From assembly GCA_013397935.1 (NCBI GenBank), contig VZRN01004250.1:200569-264568 (forward strand): a stretch of 64,000 nucleotides of DNA. The letters run 5' to 3'. The notes below the pieces were generated by a model. The model did no database searches. It worked only from the letters and a program-made list of their open reading frames with translations, and was not told the origin of the DNA. Made by a program: the position numbers and the translations under genes. The DNA is from Dasyornis broadbenti (Eukaryota; Chordata; Aves; Passeriformes; Dasyornithidae). Shown piece after piece: positions 1 through 14,359 of this stretch (positions are counted from its first letter, which is position 1; every line of letters starts with the position of its first letter).

Positions 1-330
1 GTGTTCGGTTCGCTCTCGGGGATGCTGCGGTCCTGCCGTGCCGCGGGGCGGGTGCGGTCCCCGCCGAGTTTGGGGAACTCCAGCCCCGCAGAGCCGCGGG
101 GCTGCGGGAGCCGCTGCCCTCCCCGGGGCTGAGCCCGGCACCGCCTCGGCCCCACCGAGCTCATCGTGGCACAGGGATGAGGACGCGGTTCCCCCTTTCA
201 AGGCGATTCTGAGCCCGTGTGGAGCTTTTGTCGTCCGTGTTGGAGTGCTGTTCGTACCGCGGGGCATCGAGCGGGAGCCAGAGCGCTGTGGATGTGGATG
301 TTTTGGACTGATCGTGGGTGGGTTTTGCTC
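1..330. promoter_or_regulatory. CpG-rich segment, possible PPP1R16B promoter or first-exon region
   Basis: The first 150 bases are very rich in G, C and CpG, then CpG density falls off by about 330, unlike the following 16 kb. PPP1R16B has a non-coding first exon far upstream of the ATG exon in mammals, so this could be its CpG island. Candidate donors (for example AG|GTAGCA near 391 and AG|GTGAAG near 461) are only moderate, so I cannot place an exon or a transcription start. Confidence 0.35.
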
Positions 331-3300
331 GCTGCACGTAGAATTCCGCTCCTTTCTGGCACGCATGGGGTGTGGAGGAAATTTACTCGAGGTAGCACAA
401 ATACAAGCAACCGTAATTCCTGGCATGGCATGGGGATTGCAAGTGCTGGTTTCTGCGTGAGGTGAAGGGCTTTCTTCTTCAGTCTCCTTGAGACGCTGGC
501 AGAGCAGGGAACTTCAGGCTGAACTTCAGCTCCTTCTCCAGCTCCAGGGCCTGAGGTGTCGGTGGCGGCAGAGATGCTTTTGGTTGACTCTGAGAAGCCA
601 ACAAATTCATGTTTATCTCTCTCTCTGCTTGTTTATCGTGAAAAGATCTTTTCTGCACTCTGATAACTGCTCGAGGAGGAGCAAGATGCTTCAAGCTGCG
701 CTAGAGCAGTAGCAGGAAAAGTGGCTTTTCACAAATTGTCGGGGAAAGGAGAGGGTTCACAAACCCGGGTAAAACCCCCCAAAACCCATCTCTGAGCCCT
801 CCTGTTCCCTAACGAACGCCCAGGAAACCTCGGGAGCAGCCGCTGCCTAGGCTGCCCTAGCTCTCACCTTGACCCAGCCTTCCTTGACCCGGTGTCCTGA
901 GCCCTGCCATTACTGTTAAGTGGTTTTTCACAGATGGAAGGGCCAAGTGCTGTTATGGCAGAAAGCAGAAGGGCTTTTTCTGGCTGGAGCAGAACTTAAT
1001 CTGGAGGCGGATTGTGTTTGTTGTGAAAGATGTGATGTATTAAGTCCTGAATATAGAGAATACTTTTTAATTTAATATTTTTTAATTTAATTTTTCCTTC
1101 CTTGTTTAATCTCTACATGATGGGTTGGATCAAAAACTGAGGATGATATTAAAATACTCTTGTTACGTTATTTCCATGGGTTTTTGTTTTATGTCCTGAG
1201 ATCTCTCATGAGGTTGGAATTAAAAAAAAAAAAAGTTTATTTTCCCTCTGCCTGGAAAACATAAGTGACTATATCATAAGAAAAATAAGGTTTAAAGTGT
1301 TGAACTTCAGATACATGTGATGGATGTGATATCTCAGTGTTTCATCACATCATCTTTTTGCCATCAAGACCACGTGTCCAGGATGTGCATTTCTAACAAT
1401 GTCTTGTTGTTGGGTCAGTTGTTGCAGGAAAAATGACGCTGTGTGAATGTGCTGGTACCAATTGTACCAGCTCCTTGGTGCTTCTGCATCGCTTCTGCAG
1501 TCACTTTGTTGGAACCTTATTTTCCCTTGGTTTAATAATTTATAAAATGCCTGTTGCCTCTAGGCACATTTCATCCAGCAAGAAGAAAAACATCAACCAG
1601 TGTTTACTGGTTACGGAGCCTGAGGTTGACAAATAATGAAGCTTTTGTGGATGAGGGGGTGTCTCACTTTTATCTTATATAAACTCACAAAAATGCAGGA
1701 TTTGAGCTGAAAGTCTTGCTGGTTATTACTCCTTTGTTTTCCCCATCCTTTAAAAGGTCTCTTGCCCGCTGGTGACAAAGTGGGTTTTAACTGTGACCTT
1801 CCTTAACCTGGTTTTGGGTCTGCTTCTCCTTTTTCCTTTTACCTGTGTCTGACTCAAGTTTAGCAGCTCTCGAGTATCTAACAACTGCAAAGTAAGATGG
1901 CAAAATCAGATCCCACATCTTCACCAGCTGAGCTGCTCTGGCCGAAAGAGATCAGTCTCTTTTTGGGCAATAAATTGCTCTCTCAAATCCTCTGCCAGAT
2001 ACTTATGAGCCACTATCATTAACTGCATTTTGAATCACTCATTGAGCTGGAGGGGGGAAACTGGCCTGCAGTTCATCTCGTCTCCTTTGAAACTGCTAAA
2101 TGATGATTCAGTGACCTCAGTGGGCAAATTATATCAGCAGCTAATTGGCCTAAGAGGAAAAAGTTGCCTTATATAAAATAAACTGGCTGCTGCTATTCAT
2201 TATCCTGAAAAAGATGCTCCAGGTGAAACCTCCAGTTTCAAACAGTGAGGGCGTTTTGTTGTGGCACTGGGAAGGGGACGCAGGGAGCTCTTCCTTTTAG
2301 CCACACCTGGGCACGGTGTCCACTCCACCTTCTGCAGGTTTAGAAGGTATTGTCCTTTAAAGGATAAAAATCTTAACGCTTCCGGCTTGCCTTCCCCTGT
2401 GGATAGCCCTCTCCTCTTCCTCGTCAGAGGTGAAACTGCTCGCTAGGGTGTGATGATTTTGGAGGACGTGGCTCTGGGGGGATCCCAGCAGAGCTGAATT
2501 TAGGAAGGAAGCGAAAGTGTAATGCAGGGTTCCCGCTCATCCCCTTGTCATTCCCATCCTTGCTTTGGCCAAGCCCTTTCCAGGAGCGATGTGCCACTTC
2601 CCAAACATGCCTGGCAGCTTCGTGGCCCAGCGCAGGTCAGGATTAGCTCCTGGTGGGCAGTGAAATGTGCTGGGTGGGCACTCAGGGAGAGTGGGACTGT
2701 GAGCTCTGCTGTGCTGCGGTCAGCCCGACCTCGCTGCCTGCTCACAACAGTTCAGGGCCAGTGGCTTCCCTGGGAGGAGAGCTGGAATTGCAGGTGAGTG
2801 CCAGGGCAGAAGCATCCAGGTGTGGCCTGTTCAGCTTTCCTTGCTCGAGGAGCTGCGGGAGTGAGCTGGGACGTGTGAAAGGGGTCAGGTGTTAGCTCTG
2901 CAAGGCTGGCAGTCGACTTACACCACCTCCTAGGATGGTCTTGCCAGCTGGCTCATCCTTTAGGGAAGTTTCAAGAGGCTTATCGCAATCTTACTAGAAA
3001 TCTGTCGTCTTCTATTAATCTGCTTGTGTCTCCTTGTCTCCTTCCCCAGCTCTCCCCTGCGCTTTCATCTCGACAGCCCCGTTCTGCTGTGCTGCTGCCG
3101 CCCCACACCAGCTCTGCTGCTTGTTCGGGCCATGCACAGTTCTGCACTGTCACTTTTTACTATCCAACACGATTTTTCCTCGTATATGTAGTGATGCTAT
3201 ATTTTTAAAGTTTTTGTTTTTTTTTTTAAGGTGATACTCCTGAAAGGACAGCGGAGCCCGGGTGCTTTGCTGGCTGGCATAGAGGTGCAGGGTGGCACAG

Positions 3301-6300
3301 GAGCGAGCTGAGCCCAGCTGTGATTAAGGCAAAGCCCTCTCCTGCAGCAGGTCCTGCTGGGCTGCAGGCTCAGAGTGGAGCTCAGGGTGCCTGGCCAGTG
3401 GAGCAGCACAAGGGGCAAGTGGTTGTGGGTGGGAATCACCTGCACCTCGCCCCTGAAATCAGCGTGGTTCTCACTTTGCCCGGCAGAGCTGGGCTTGGCT
3501 CGAGCAAAGAGCAGCAGAAAAGCTATCAGACTTTGGGAGGCGAGGGGAATGAATGCAACATCCCAGCTCTCACGGCAGAGTGGGAAAGGGTTCGTCAGTG
3601 AAGCTGCCGACACGGCACTGAGTCGGGACTCACAAACGTCACCTGCAGAGTGATGTGGCTCTGCCGAACAGAGCTTTTCCCTGCAGCTCCCAGAAGCGTG
3701 TCAGCACCGGGGTTAACAGCCACGTAGGCACGGAGGAAAAAGAATGAATAGCTCGAGGAAGGCTAAGCCTTAATACCCAAACAAAGCAAACAAATGCTGT
3801 ATCGTTTGACGGGGATTAAGTGAGCTGGGAGATCTCTGGCTCTCGAGGCCCGGCTAGGAAATACAAAGCCTTTGACAAAGGTGGTTTGGCTGTCCCTGCT
3901 TCCAGAGACAGCATCCATGTGCTGCTGCAGGTCCTGGAGCTGCCGGAGCCGCCCATCTGCCTCTCCCCTTGACTTTCACGGGGATGCTCTTTCTCCCGCA
4001 CACACATTGTTTGCTCTCCTTGAGTGTTGCTAGCTGGCAGGGGAAGAGATCAGTCTGTTTTTTTCCAGAATAGTCAGCTGATTTCATCCCATGGGAAGTG
4101 GTTGAAAAGCGTGAGACAGGTGGGTTGGCATTCCTGCTTTTGTAGCCTTCCATAATTCCAGCAGGAGAAGGATAAACGGGAGCAGTGCAGTCGCTGGGTA
4201 CATTTCCGTGTTTGCATTTGAAAGAGCTTGATAGGCTGTGATTAACGGGGCTAAATGGGAGCTTGATAAGTGGTAAATTCAAACGAACCTCAAACAAAAA
4301 TGGCTTTACAAGGAGGCCTTGGGGTGCGTGCAAAGGGCAGGCTGTGGGTCTGATGTGCTGCTGTTTGGTTTATGGTGGGCAGAGGGCACTGCTTGGGCTG
4401 TCCCCTGCCCGGGTGTGTCCCCGTGCACCTCTCCAGGGACAGCCCTGTGGCTGTGCAGACCCTCCTGCAGGCACTTGTTTCTTTCCTGCTTTAAGTTAAT
4501 ATGATGCCCCCAAATTTAGACCATCCCATCTGCATCCCGGAGCCCGCCATGTCCCCGTATCCAGGCTCCAATTAAGGGTGCTCTAAAAGCGGCAGGCCAG
4601 CTACCATGGCCTTGCAGATGAGAGCCACTGGCCTAATCTATTTTTGCAGTGAATTAAACTAGAAAAAGGTACTGCCACTCTAGAATAAGAAGCCACCTGG
4701 GGAGTTAACCCAGAATAGTTGTTCTGCTTTGAATTCGCGCCCTATCTCACTTCAAAATAACTTTCCTTCCATATATGCAGGCCCTGAAAATGCAGAGTGA
4801 AGGGCATGGCTTAAGCAGGATCCCGACAGAGCCAGGAAAATACCTTCTTTTTCCTGAGGTCTTCTCTGCATCCACACACTCTACTTAATTCAGGCATCAT
4901 TTTCTGTAATGAATCTTCATGCTCGATCCCCTGCAGGCATCTGCACTCTCTTCCCACCCCCAGCTCTGTGCTTTGCTCTAACACCCTGGCTGCCAGCTCC
5001 CACAGCCACCTCTGGTGTCCTCACTGTCCCCATCCATATCCTGAGCAGGTCACACGTAGTGAAAAAGAGCTTTTCTTGGGCTGGATGAGGCCTCACCACC
5101 TTTCTCAGTGAGTCAGTGTGAGCACCAGCTGAGAGGCAGAATCAGGTGGCTTTTTGGGAGCTGGGACTGATAACCTGGGCTGGGCAGGGCTGGCAGGTGT
5201 AAATTATTTGCCAAAGTGGCCAAAGGCTCTGCTTTGGTGCTGCTCTGGTCTCCTGTCAGTCGGGAGGAGGAGTGGGGATGCTCGCATGATGGTTTGAGTT
5301 GTGCTGAGACATTGCTGCTTCGGATTTGTCAGGCTCAAGTTAAATGTATGTAATTTTAACATCTCATGATTCTTCGGGGGCTGACTCATGCTTTCTTGGC
5401 CTGAATGAATCACAGCTCCTGAACTCCGTTGCTAAATTCATTATGCAACAATTACAGGGTTGGAAATGCCACCCTAAGTGCACACAAACAAGCTGGCAGC
5501 AATTCCCCTCCTTTTCTCTCAGCCTGAGTTGCCAAGAGACCTTCCTGGTGAGTTCGCTCTTGTCCCTGTTTTGTAGGTGAGGATCTGCTATGTCTTGGTG
5601 CTCTGCCCTGGAGCAGGCAGGGGCAGCAGTGGCAGGTTGGGTATTTCTGGAAGGGAGAGGACAACCTGGGAGGGAAGGTTGGAGATGCACAGCTTCACTC
5701 ATCAGTTGCCTTAATTTTGTCCCAACTGCTCCATGGGATGTTATGGCTCAGCCATGGCATCCCTGACGATCCACATGGGAAAGCCCCAAGTCTGGGCACT
5801 GCTCTAAGGTGGCTCCACGTGGTGATGCTGGACACGGGCAGCATTTCACAGGCACAGATTTCACCTGATGGCTCGATTACTCAGCAGCTCAAAGGTCAAA
5901 TGCCCATCCAAGGAGAAAGATGTGAGAGTCCTGTGCTGGCTGTGGGGTGCCCAGTAACACCTTCATTTTCTCTCCTTGGTGGTGCTAAGCTGAGATTTAG
6001 GGATTTATGTAGGGCTTGGCTTTTTATTAGTGACGTCTCGAGCAAGAGTTCATCTGATATGTGGAGTGGGTTTTGTACTGGCTGGGCTTTGCTTTGCTTT
6101 GCTGACTTTTTAACCCCCCAAAGCAGCAGGTGGGAGCAGTGCTGCAGGTCTGTCAGTGGGATGCAGAAGGGCCATCCCCACCATCTGCAGGATCAGATCA
6201 CATTTCGGGCTTTAAGGTGTTCCCTGCTCCCTGAATTTGACTTTTACACTGATTTTTCTGCCGTGCAAATAATGGTTGTTCTCAGAACAAATATTCAAGT

Positions 6301-9300
6301 GAGGTACATAACCAATGGCAGGGTTGGCACCTCTGCCCTGGAAGGCCTCCAGAAAGTTTCCCTTCAGAGCAGCCATTCTTCCCAGCTGAGATCTGGCTCT
6401 TAAGTCTTTTTATCTTTGGGAAGAGTCTCTCCTGACCAGGTCTGTTTGCACATTGGGTCAGCAGAGAAGGATGGCTAACCATCAGGCTCCTGAGTGGATG
6501 AAGTTTTCCCAGGTTTTCCTCGGTTCTCTTTGGCCTGTGGCAGCAGAGCCCTTGTGCTGGTAATCCCAGAAATGGCAGAAGCAAAGTAAGAACTGGACTG
6601 AGGAGGAGGAGAGCTGAACCAGCAATTCTGGTTCCATGCTCATAAGCCAAGTCAATCTAAAGTATCCAAAATCCTGTTTTCAAACTAATAAGTGGTAAAT
6701 ACTTGATTAAACTGAGTGTCAGAGCAATTGCGTTGTCAGAGCAGCAAGTCAAGCCAACAACCACCCCTGACTGTGGCCAAGAGGAGATGCAGAAAACACA
6801 GAAAGTAGGGCAAGTATGGTGACGTGAGGGTTGATAGCTGCGCCTAAAAATAAGGTTCTTTAGAAACAGAAAATCTGCCTCACCAGCAAGGCAGTGGCAA
6901 GCTGCTCCCAGAGTCTGGCTGCAGGCTGAAACTGGCGATGCTGGCACGGCACAGAGCTGTGCTAAGGTTCTTTAGCATTCTGCTAGCAAAACACTTGGTT
7001 TCAGTCTCCTGGCTTGCATCTGAGATAAGGCGAGTTCCTCTGGAGCGGCGCTCGGGCAGAGGTGGGAGTGAGAGGCGGTGCTGGAGCTGCTTCTCCTCGC
7101 CGGCAGCAGCAGGCTTTCCGCTCATCTGCATCTTAAGGAGCCTTTGTCCTCTTCAAGCATTGTGGTTGCACTTTCTGGAAGATGCTGTTGTAATATCCCT
7201 GCCAGGCTTCAGGGGAGAGCAGCCTGGGTTGCCCTGATCGGGGCGTGCTGCTCTTGCTGCCGCTGTGAATGGGTTGGCCCCGGTACCCTATAGCAGCCAC
7301 AGGGTGCTGCAGGAGGCCTGACCCCCTCTGGAAGTGTTGGATCAGCAGCTCAGGGCCCCCTTCTTGCATGCTGCTGCCCGACCTTGACCTGCAGAGTCTG
7401 GGGAGACTGGAGAATGAATTTTTTGGTGACATGTGCGTGGCTTAGCAATGCAGTAGGTCATTGTGGAGTTCACCGAGGTATAAGGGCTGTGCCCTAAACA
7501 ACAAATCCAGATGTTTGAGCTGTATGGAACAAAGCATCCCACGCTGTAGCGTGGATAATTAATTTTTCCCAAAGTCTCACCTCTTTTACTCTTCTATGTT
7601 TTCCAACACCAGCAGAGGCACCCTGCCAGTCCCTGCACAGCACAGGCAGGAGGGTAACACCACCCTGAGGAGCTGTACGGGCTCCCTGATGGATGCAGGA
7701 TGGGTCAGAGGGCGTCTTTTTGTGTTGTTTGGTTAAGACCTTTCGAGGATTATTGGAATTGTTATGGACACGCTCGATAATGTCCGTAAGCTTTAGAGTT
7801 GAAAGCATTTTGTTAGCAATAATTAAATGCAACTGCTACTTAAAGTGGATGGATCAGATGGTTGGGAAGAGAATCCTCTCATAAATCTCCCACAAAATCA
7901 ATATTCCCTCTGTCAGGTGTGTAGCAAACGCTTTTAAATTCTGCCAATCACTGGCGTTGTCACCGTGGTGCCGTGAAGCCGACAGAATCACACCTTTGCC
8001 TTGGGAAGAGGAGAGCAAGGCAGGACTTTCTTCTGGTGGCAAAAAACCCCCAGAAAATCATTAAAAAGAGAGGAATGTAGTCCCACTGGAACTCCCTGCA
8101 AGAAGGCACAGCCCTGGGGGTGCACGTCGGTGTGGGGACAGCTGGGATGCCCCGGGTGGGTATTCCCAGGGAAAGGCACGTCCTGGGAATATCGGAGAGC
8201 CTGCAAAGAGCCCTGCCGCTGACACAGCCCACCCTGGCATGGCTTGAGGTGCCTAGGAGCTGCCGATGGAAAATCCAGACACTTATCTAGCTTGTTGCTG
8301 TGCCAGAATGGGGCTGTTCCCAGGATTATTTTTTTTCCGTGGGCCAAAATATGTGTAAATGGCTTTAAACAATGGAAGGATTTCTGTTAAAAAGAGTGGG
8401 GTGCGGGCGTGAATAGGGCTTTAATTTATATCTTGAGGGAAGGGTGTGGGCTCTTCCAGTGCTGTTTTTGAGATTCTGTTGGAAATTAGCTTTGGGTTTG
8501 CTTTTTTTTTTTAAATTTTCCCCGTGTCTTATTTTAAAGCCTGTTTTGAGGAAAAAGTGTTGTTTTCCAAGTTACAGATCTCTCAATGTGTAGCTGAAAA
8601 TGTCAGGAAGACAGATGCAGTTTTGGAAGCCTCCACACATCTGTCTGTGGCAGGGTTGATAAAAAATGGAGGCAGTAACCAGAAAAACAAATGAAAAGAG
8701 GTAATATCACTGTCACAGATGGGTCGGGCCGCTTTCCCTGCAGGTGTCTGCATTGCAACCCCCACTCCCATATAATGTGCTGTGGAAAAAAATAAATGGA
8801 GAGCCCAATCGGAGACTTATGCCCTCAATTAATTTTTGTTCCACATAATCAGAGCTGCTGCATGCCTTTCCTTCAATATTTAACTGCCTGGCTCAGAGGA
8901 TGGGGATGCTCTCGTGCAAGGGAAGTTGGGATTCTCTTCATGTTTGCACAGAAATCCCATTCCGATCCTTCTTTCTTTGCCTGAGGGCAGGGATCCTGCT
9001 GCTCCTCTGATGCCGGAGATAAATTTCGTTAGCAGACACTTCTCTGCTGAGGGGAGCAAAGGGGAGAGGGGAGTGGTGCGTGCTGGATTCTTGAAGGAAT
9101 AAAATTTCCTGGTCTTCGAGCATGATGATGGTCTTCTCTGGAGCCGTCTGGGGCACAGTCAGAGGAGCTGTGCTGCTGGTTCCAGGCACACAGCCCTCAG
9201 CTCAGGGAGAAAAGCAATCAGGACAATCAGTGTGTGCTGTCTGCAGCTGCACACGCTGTCGAGTCGCTTTCTCAGTTGCACTGGGTTTGAAGGGAATGCC

Positions 9301-12300
9301 TGGTTCTGGTGTAGTTTGAAATCGAGCCCCGAACTTTCTGATTTTTAACTCGACTCGAAATCACTGTTGGATTTCCAAGTTCAAGCCGGCAGAAATGCCT
9401 CTCTCCCTTCTCTCTGTGGAAGCTCATGGCCAGGAGCCCAGGGTGTCTGTTTTTACTGATTCACTGAAAGCAGGAGGGAAACCCAAGGCTTCACCCTGGG
9501 GAAGTGCGAGGGGGCTGAGCAGGTTTTACAGCTCCAGGGCACTCGCCAAAGTGTTCCTGAGCTTCACTTGGAATAGCCCACTGTGCCCATGGATGTGGAG
9601 GGAGAGCCAGTGAGAGTGGAGCTTGGCTGCCTGGCCTGTGGAGCCTGGCTGGTAAGGAGGATGCTAGGGAATAAAAACAGGGACAGGAGAAGAAACCCCC
9701 AGGTAGCAGTGAGTGGGCAAACTATCCGTATGGAACTTCTAGATTTGAAAATTTACCCAGAGAAGGGCAGTTTAACACAGAAAAGCGGCAGCTCTGAGGG
9801 TGCTGTGTGGAGCAGACACAGACACAGAAAGGTGCATTTGCTCTACAGAACCTTTAGAGGAAGGGTTTTTTAAAACGTCTCCAACTCCTGCTGTTCTGCG
9901 CTGGGAACCGGGCTCCAGGAGCAGCTTTGCACAGGAGGCACATGGAGGGATCGAGACATGAGCTGGTTTAGCTTTAATGCTCTGCTTGCCCCTGAATCGT
10001 GTGTGCAAACCATGCTCAGACACAAAACCCTTCCCTGCTGGGTCTGCTGAGCTCTGGGACTGAGCTCTCCAGCCCTTTCTGCCTGGGGACCAGCACCAGC
10101 TTTGTGTTACCCCTCGCTGAGGTGCCCCTGGAAAGAGCAGCGTGTTTCCAGGCTGCTGTGGGGGTGGCCTGCCTGGCACAGAAAGTTTGAGGTTTTGGTT
10201 TTTTTTGTTTGTTTTTTTTTTTTGCTTTTAAGGAAGCCCACGTAGAAATATTGATAGGAAAAATAATGTATATTGTGCTGTGTTGAGTGTTTACAGGAAA
10301 TATATAGTGAAAACACTGAGGGGCTTTCCTCAAACAACTGCCGGTATTGTCTGGGGTGGAACAGTTGGGAGGAGAAAAGAAAGAGGCACTTAAAATTTTC
10401 TATTACCAGCGCTGGCTCCAAAGAGATTTTTTGAGTTGCTGCTTCTCTTTTTTCTTCTTGCTTGTGTTTCATTCCCTCTGCTGGGAAGGATCTCATTGAA
10501 GACAGAGAGATTATCTGGAACTAGAGATAAAGCAGCCAAACCAAAATGTTTTTAATTCTCTGGAGAAGAGTTTAGCTTGAAATTTTGAGCTTTCCATCAA
10601 GTCAGAAAATAATTCACCGTGATGCACCTTCAGCGCCATTGCAGCAGGCAGCAATGAAAGTTCCTTTGCTGCAGGTGGTAAGACAGTATCTTCACTTTAA
10701 CAAGGTAATTGGGGCACAGATTAAGTTACTTACTTTGCATACAAGAAACCTGTGGCAAAGCCAAGAATCTCTCCTGAAACTCCCCATTTCTGATGAGATC
10801 TCTCACCCAGAAGGTTTCTGTACCCGGTCTTCCCCACCATCACTCCAGGGCAGATGCAGGAGTTGTGCTCCCTAAGGGGTCTTTTTTGAAATATATATCT
10901 ATTATTTTTTTAAAGTGATGTTTCCTGCCACTCTCCCTGTCATTCCTTCAGGAGGAGCCATTCTTCTGGTAGTGCTGAGCATCTGCTGCTTAAAGTGCCG
11001 CAGAAGCCCCGAGTGAGGAAAGGAGCTGTTCACTTCCCAGATACCAGTGAAATTAGATGATACAGCAACAATTTTCATAATTTTCCCTCCTCCATGTGGT
11101 TACCCTGTGGGTGCTGTAGGGCTCACAGCATAACACAGAGAGAATCGCTCAATGTGTGCAAGGAGAATTTGCCACCAGAAGCAAAAGCCAGAGCTCTTAG
11201 AGGAGCACTGAGGGACGAGGAGGTTCCACCAGCTCCTTGTGGCTGGAGCTGGACTAGAAATAACAATCGCGAGGTGGTGGTGGTGTGGCTCTTGCAGTGA
11301 GTTTGCTGCCCAGAGAAATGCAGGTGAGCTTGTTCTGTGTTCCTCTGTTCACCAAGGATGCTCTGGACCTCTGCAGAAGGGTTTGTAGCAGATTTTTGTG
11401 AAGGCACTGACTGAGGTGGTGTTTGATGAGCTGCCTTGGGCTGTGTTCAGGTTTCTGACTTCAGCCTGACGTCCCAGAGGAGATGGTGGTCAGTGTCCAC
11501 CTGTGCCATGGTCCATGCACAGAGATCCAGATGAGGGAGGAGGTACAACCTGTCTGGCAGGGTGATATTTGAGGAGTAAAAATTTAAACTTCAAAAAAGA
11601 AAGGAAAACCTCCAGGAGGGTGGAAATGCTGCTCTGTAGGAAATGAGACTGTGTCCTGTGGCATTGCAGGTGAAAATAAGTGTTTTGGGGCTGTGGTATC
11701 TTTCTTGGATAGCTCTTGGGATTTGAAATCCCCTTCCCATGTGGTCACTGTTTGTATCCCCTTCTCTGTGTGTTTCATTTGCAGGTGAGTGAGGCTGTTA
11801 CGGTTTGGGTCGTTTCCAGGTGGGTCTCGATGCAGTGTCCTTGCTGATGGTGCTCTGATGAAACATTTTTCCAGAAGGCAGGAGGTGACAGAGGCAGTTA
11901 TGCAAGGAATGATTCTAGACTGTGGTGGTCTTAGCATGAAACACCCTCTTGATTTGATGCACGCTCTGCTAATTAAAAAAACAAACCACACAAACGCCAG
12001 GAGCTCCTGATCCAGCACAGGGCTCCCTGCTGCCATCAGTGGGACAGGAGAGGGGTTTGTTTCCCACCTTCCTGAAGGTGCTGCAGATCAGAGCAGCTCC
12101 CGTGTCCATGCTGGGCTGGGAAGTGCCTTGGCAGGGCTGTTTGTGGTTCCGTGCTCTGTAGGGACACGGTTTAGGAAATGACTGGGAGCGTGTTCCTCTG
12201 GGAAGGGTGGGAGGGGGACGCTGCTGCCCTTCCCGCCCAGCCTGGGCTGTGGGAGGGAGGGAATGGGCTCAGCTCCTCGTGTGTGCTCAGCCCCCAGGCA

Positions 12301-14321
12301 CATCCACTGAGCCTTGTCCTCCCTTGGGGCTGGCTGAACTCCTGTGCCTGCCTTTCCCCGCTGTTCCTGCCTGTCCCTGGGGCTGCCACCTCCTGCTCTC
12401 AGTGGCTTCTGGCTGGCTGGGGATGGTGTTGGGCTTTTGGGCTCCAGCGAGCTCTTCCCATCATCAGGGAGCAAGCAAGGAAGAGCGGCTCTGGTGCTTC
12501 CTCCAGACCCTGAGAATATGCTGGCCAGCAGCAGGAACACCAGTGCACAACACTCATCTTTGGCCACTCTGCTCCTGAGCAGGGGCAATCCTGAGGGTGA
12601 TGCCTGGAGGAGAAGCCTATGGATTCTTTGCTGGTGCCCCTTGCCAGAAGATGGGTTCGGCAGAAAGGGCTGCAGGGGGCTGGTCACCGTGCATTCTGTG
12701 GGACAGGAACACACGGATTGGCCCTGGCCCTCGCGGGGAGGAGAAGGAGTGAATTTGGCAACTCCTCACCTTGCCATGGAGCAGGAGTAGATGTTAATGA
12801 AATAAATAAATCAGGCACCACCTCCTCTGCTGGCTGCTTATGCACTCAGATCCCTGCTAGAGGCTTTCGTGCTTGGGTTCCAATTCCAGTGGAGAGATTA
12901 GCTTGGTGTGGGGAGGAGAGGGCTATTTCTGTCTCTCTTCATGCCACTGACTTGACTTTGTGCTGCAGACACCTCACCTCATCATCCAGGCCCAGTCATG
13001 CAGGTGTCTCCCCTTGAGCAATCCAGGGACTGGGAATGATCTTCACTGCAGAAGTGGCTGCTCACATGCCTGGGCCTTCAATTCCCCCTTTGCTTTTGAA
13101 AGCTTTAAGAAATCGCCAGTCTTTCATTCCAAGGTGTCCCACTCAAGGGTTGCTCCTCCATGGATTGTGTTTGTTTTGGTTTCTTTTTTAAGTGGAATAA
13201 AACTGAAATCAGTTGATGACACTTAAGTGAAGGACTTCTGTAAGTGTTTGTGTTCTGCTTCAGTGTCATGCTGTGCTTTAACTGCTGCCTTGGGAAGATG
13301 TGGCAGAGGATTTGCAGGTCTCAGCTCCGGCTTCATCATCAGATGGGGAGAGGAGGAGGCTCTCCAGCCTCACTCAGCAGTGTGGCTGCTTTAATAGATC
13401 CTGCTCCAGCCTCAGCAGTGTGATGGCAAAGTGTCTGCAAGACAAGTGCTTTGTAGGAAGGTGGAGGAGGCAGCTCTGAGTGTGTGAGTGTGGAGGAAAA
13501 TCAGTACCTTTGGTTTCCACCTTTGGGGGATGCAAGTGCCAACCTCAAATGTGAAATGGGAAGGAATGTGTGAGTAGGAGATGCCTTCAGACAGGCTTGG
13601 TGGCAAGAGTTGCAACCACTGACTGAGTAAACTTTCACTTCGTGGAATTGCTGTCTCTTTTTCTATTGTCAGTGAGTAACCTTACCCTTGAAAGCCCTTT
13701 TGGGCTTAGTGGGGTGACTCAAAATATACAGGAAATGCAAATTTACCAAAAAACCCCCACAATGGTGTTGGCCAACACTTGTGTGTCCTTCACAGGAACC
13801 AATCTTTGACCCTGCCGGAGCGAGCCTTTCCCTGCTGCAGCGCCCAGAGGAGGGGGATGGCACGGGTGCCTTCCCTTCCTTTTGGCCCCCGAAACATGCC
13901 CGTTGTGGCTGCTGTGTGTGTCTGGCAGGATGTGCTCGGCGTGGTGGCAGCAGATCTGCTGAGCTCATGGAAACTCAGCTCTGTCAAACACCAGCAATGG
14001 CACCTTTTTTTTCTCTTGCTTCTTTAAATAAAACAGAAACCAAAATGCGATGCCTTGCAAACCACAGCCACCCACACAGCCCCTTCTGTGTCACTTTGCA
14101 GGTAAATAAACGCTGGGCCCTGAACCTGTGCTATAGTTAGCCTGACCTGTTTGTGCCAGAAGTCAAGGTGCCATTTCTTTGGAACAGGAGAAGAATCAGG
14201 GCACTGGAAAACAGGCAGCCAGAAGGATGGAGCCAAAGTCTTTCTGAGGCTCTGGGGTCTGTGAGAGTGAGAGGAAATTGTATCTGGGAGAAGTTGAGCT
14301 GTGTCCCCTCCAGGAAGAGCT

Positions 14322-14359
14322 CTCCAAAGGAGCTAAAAGCTCTTTTAGCTCCTTTGGAG
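14322..14359. repeat. Perfect 18-bp inverted repeat with 2-base loop
   Basis: The arm CTCCAAAGGAGCTAAAAG at 14322-14339 is followed by CT and its exact reverse complement at 14342-14359. It can form a 38-base hairpin or cruciform. No flanking element explains it. Confidence 0.9.

Noticed and set aside
5717..6403. 228-codon open frame in the presumed intron 1
   Set aside because: No domain, no recognisable homology, no splice or promoter context. Composition matches flanking intron, so it is probably chance.
7300..7440. Short CR1-like phrase (TCTGGAAGTGTTGGAT)
   Set aside because: The match is too short and the flanks do not continue into CR1.
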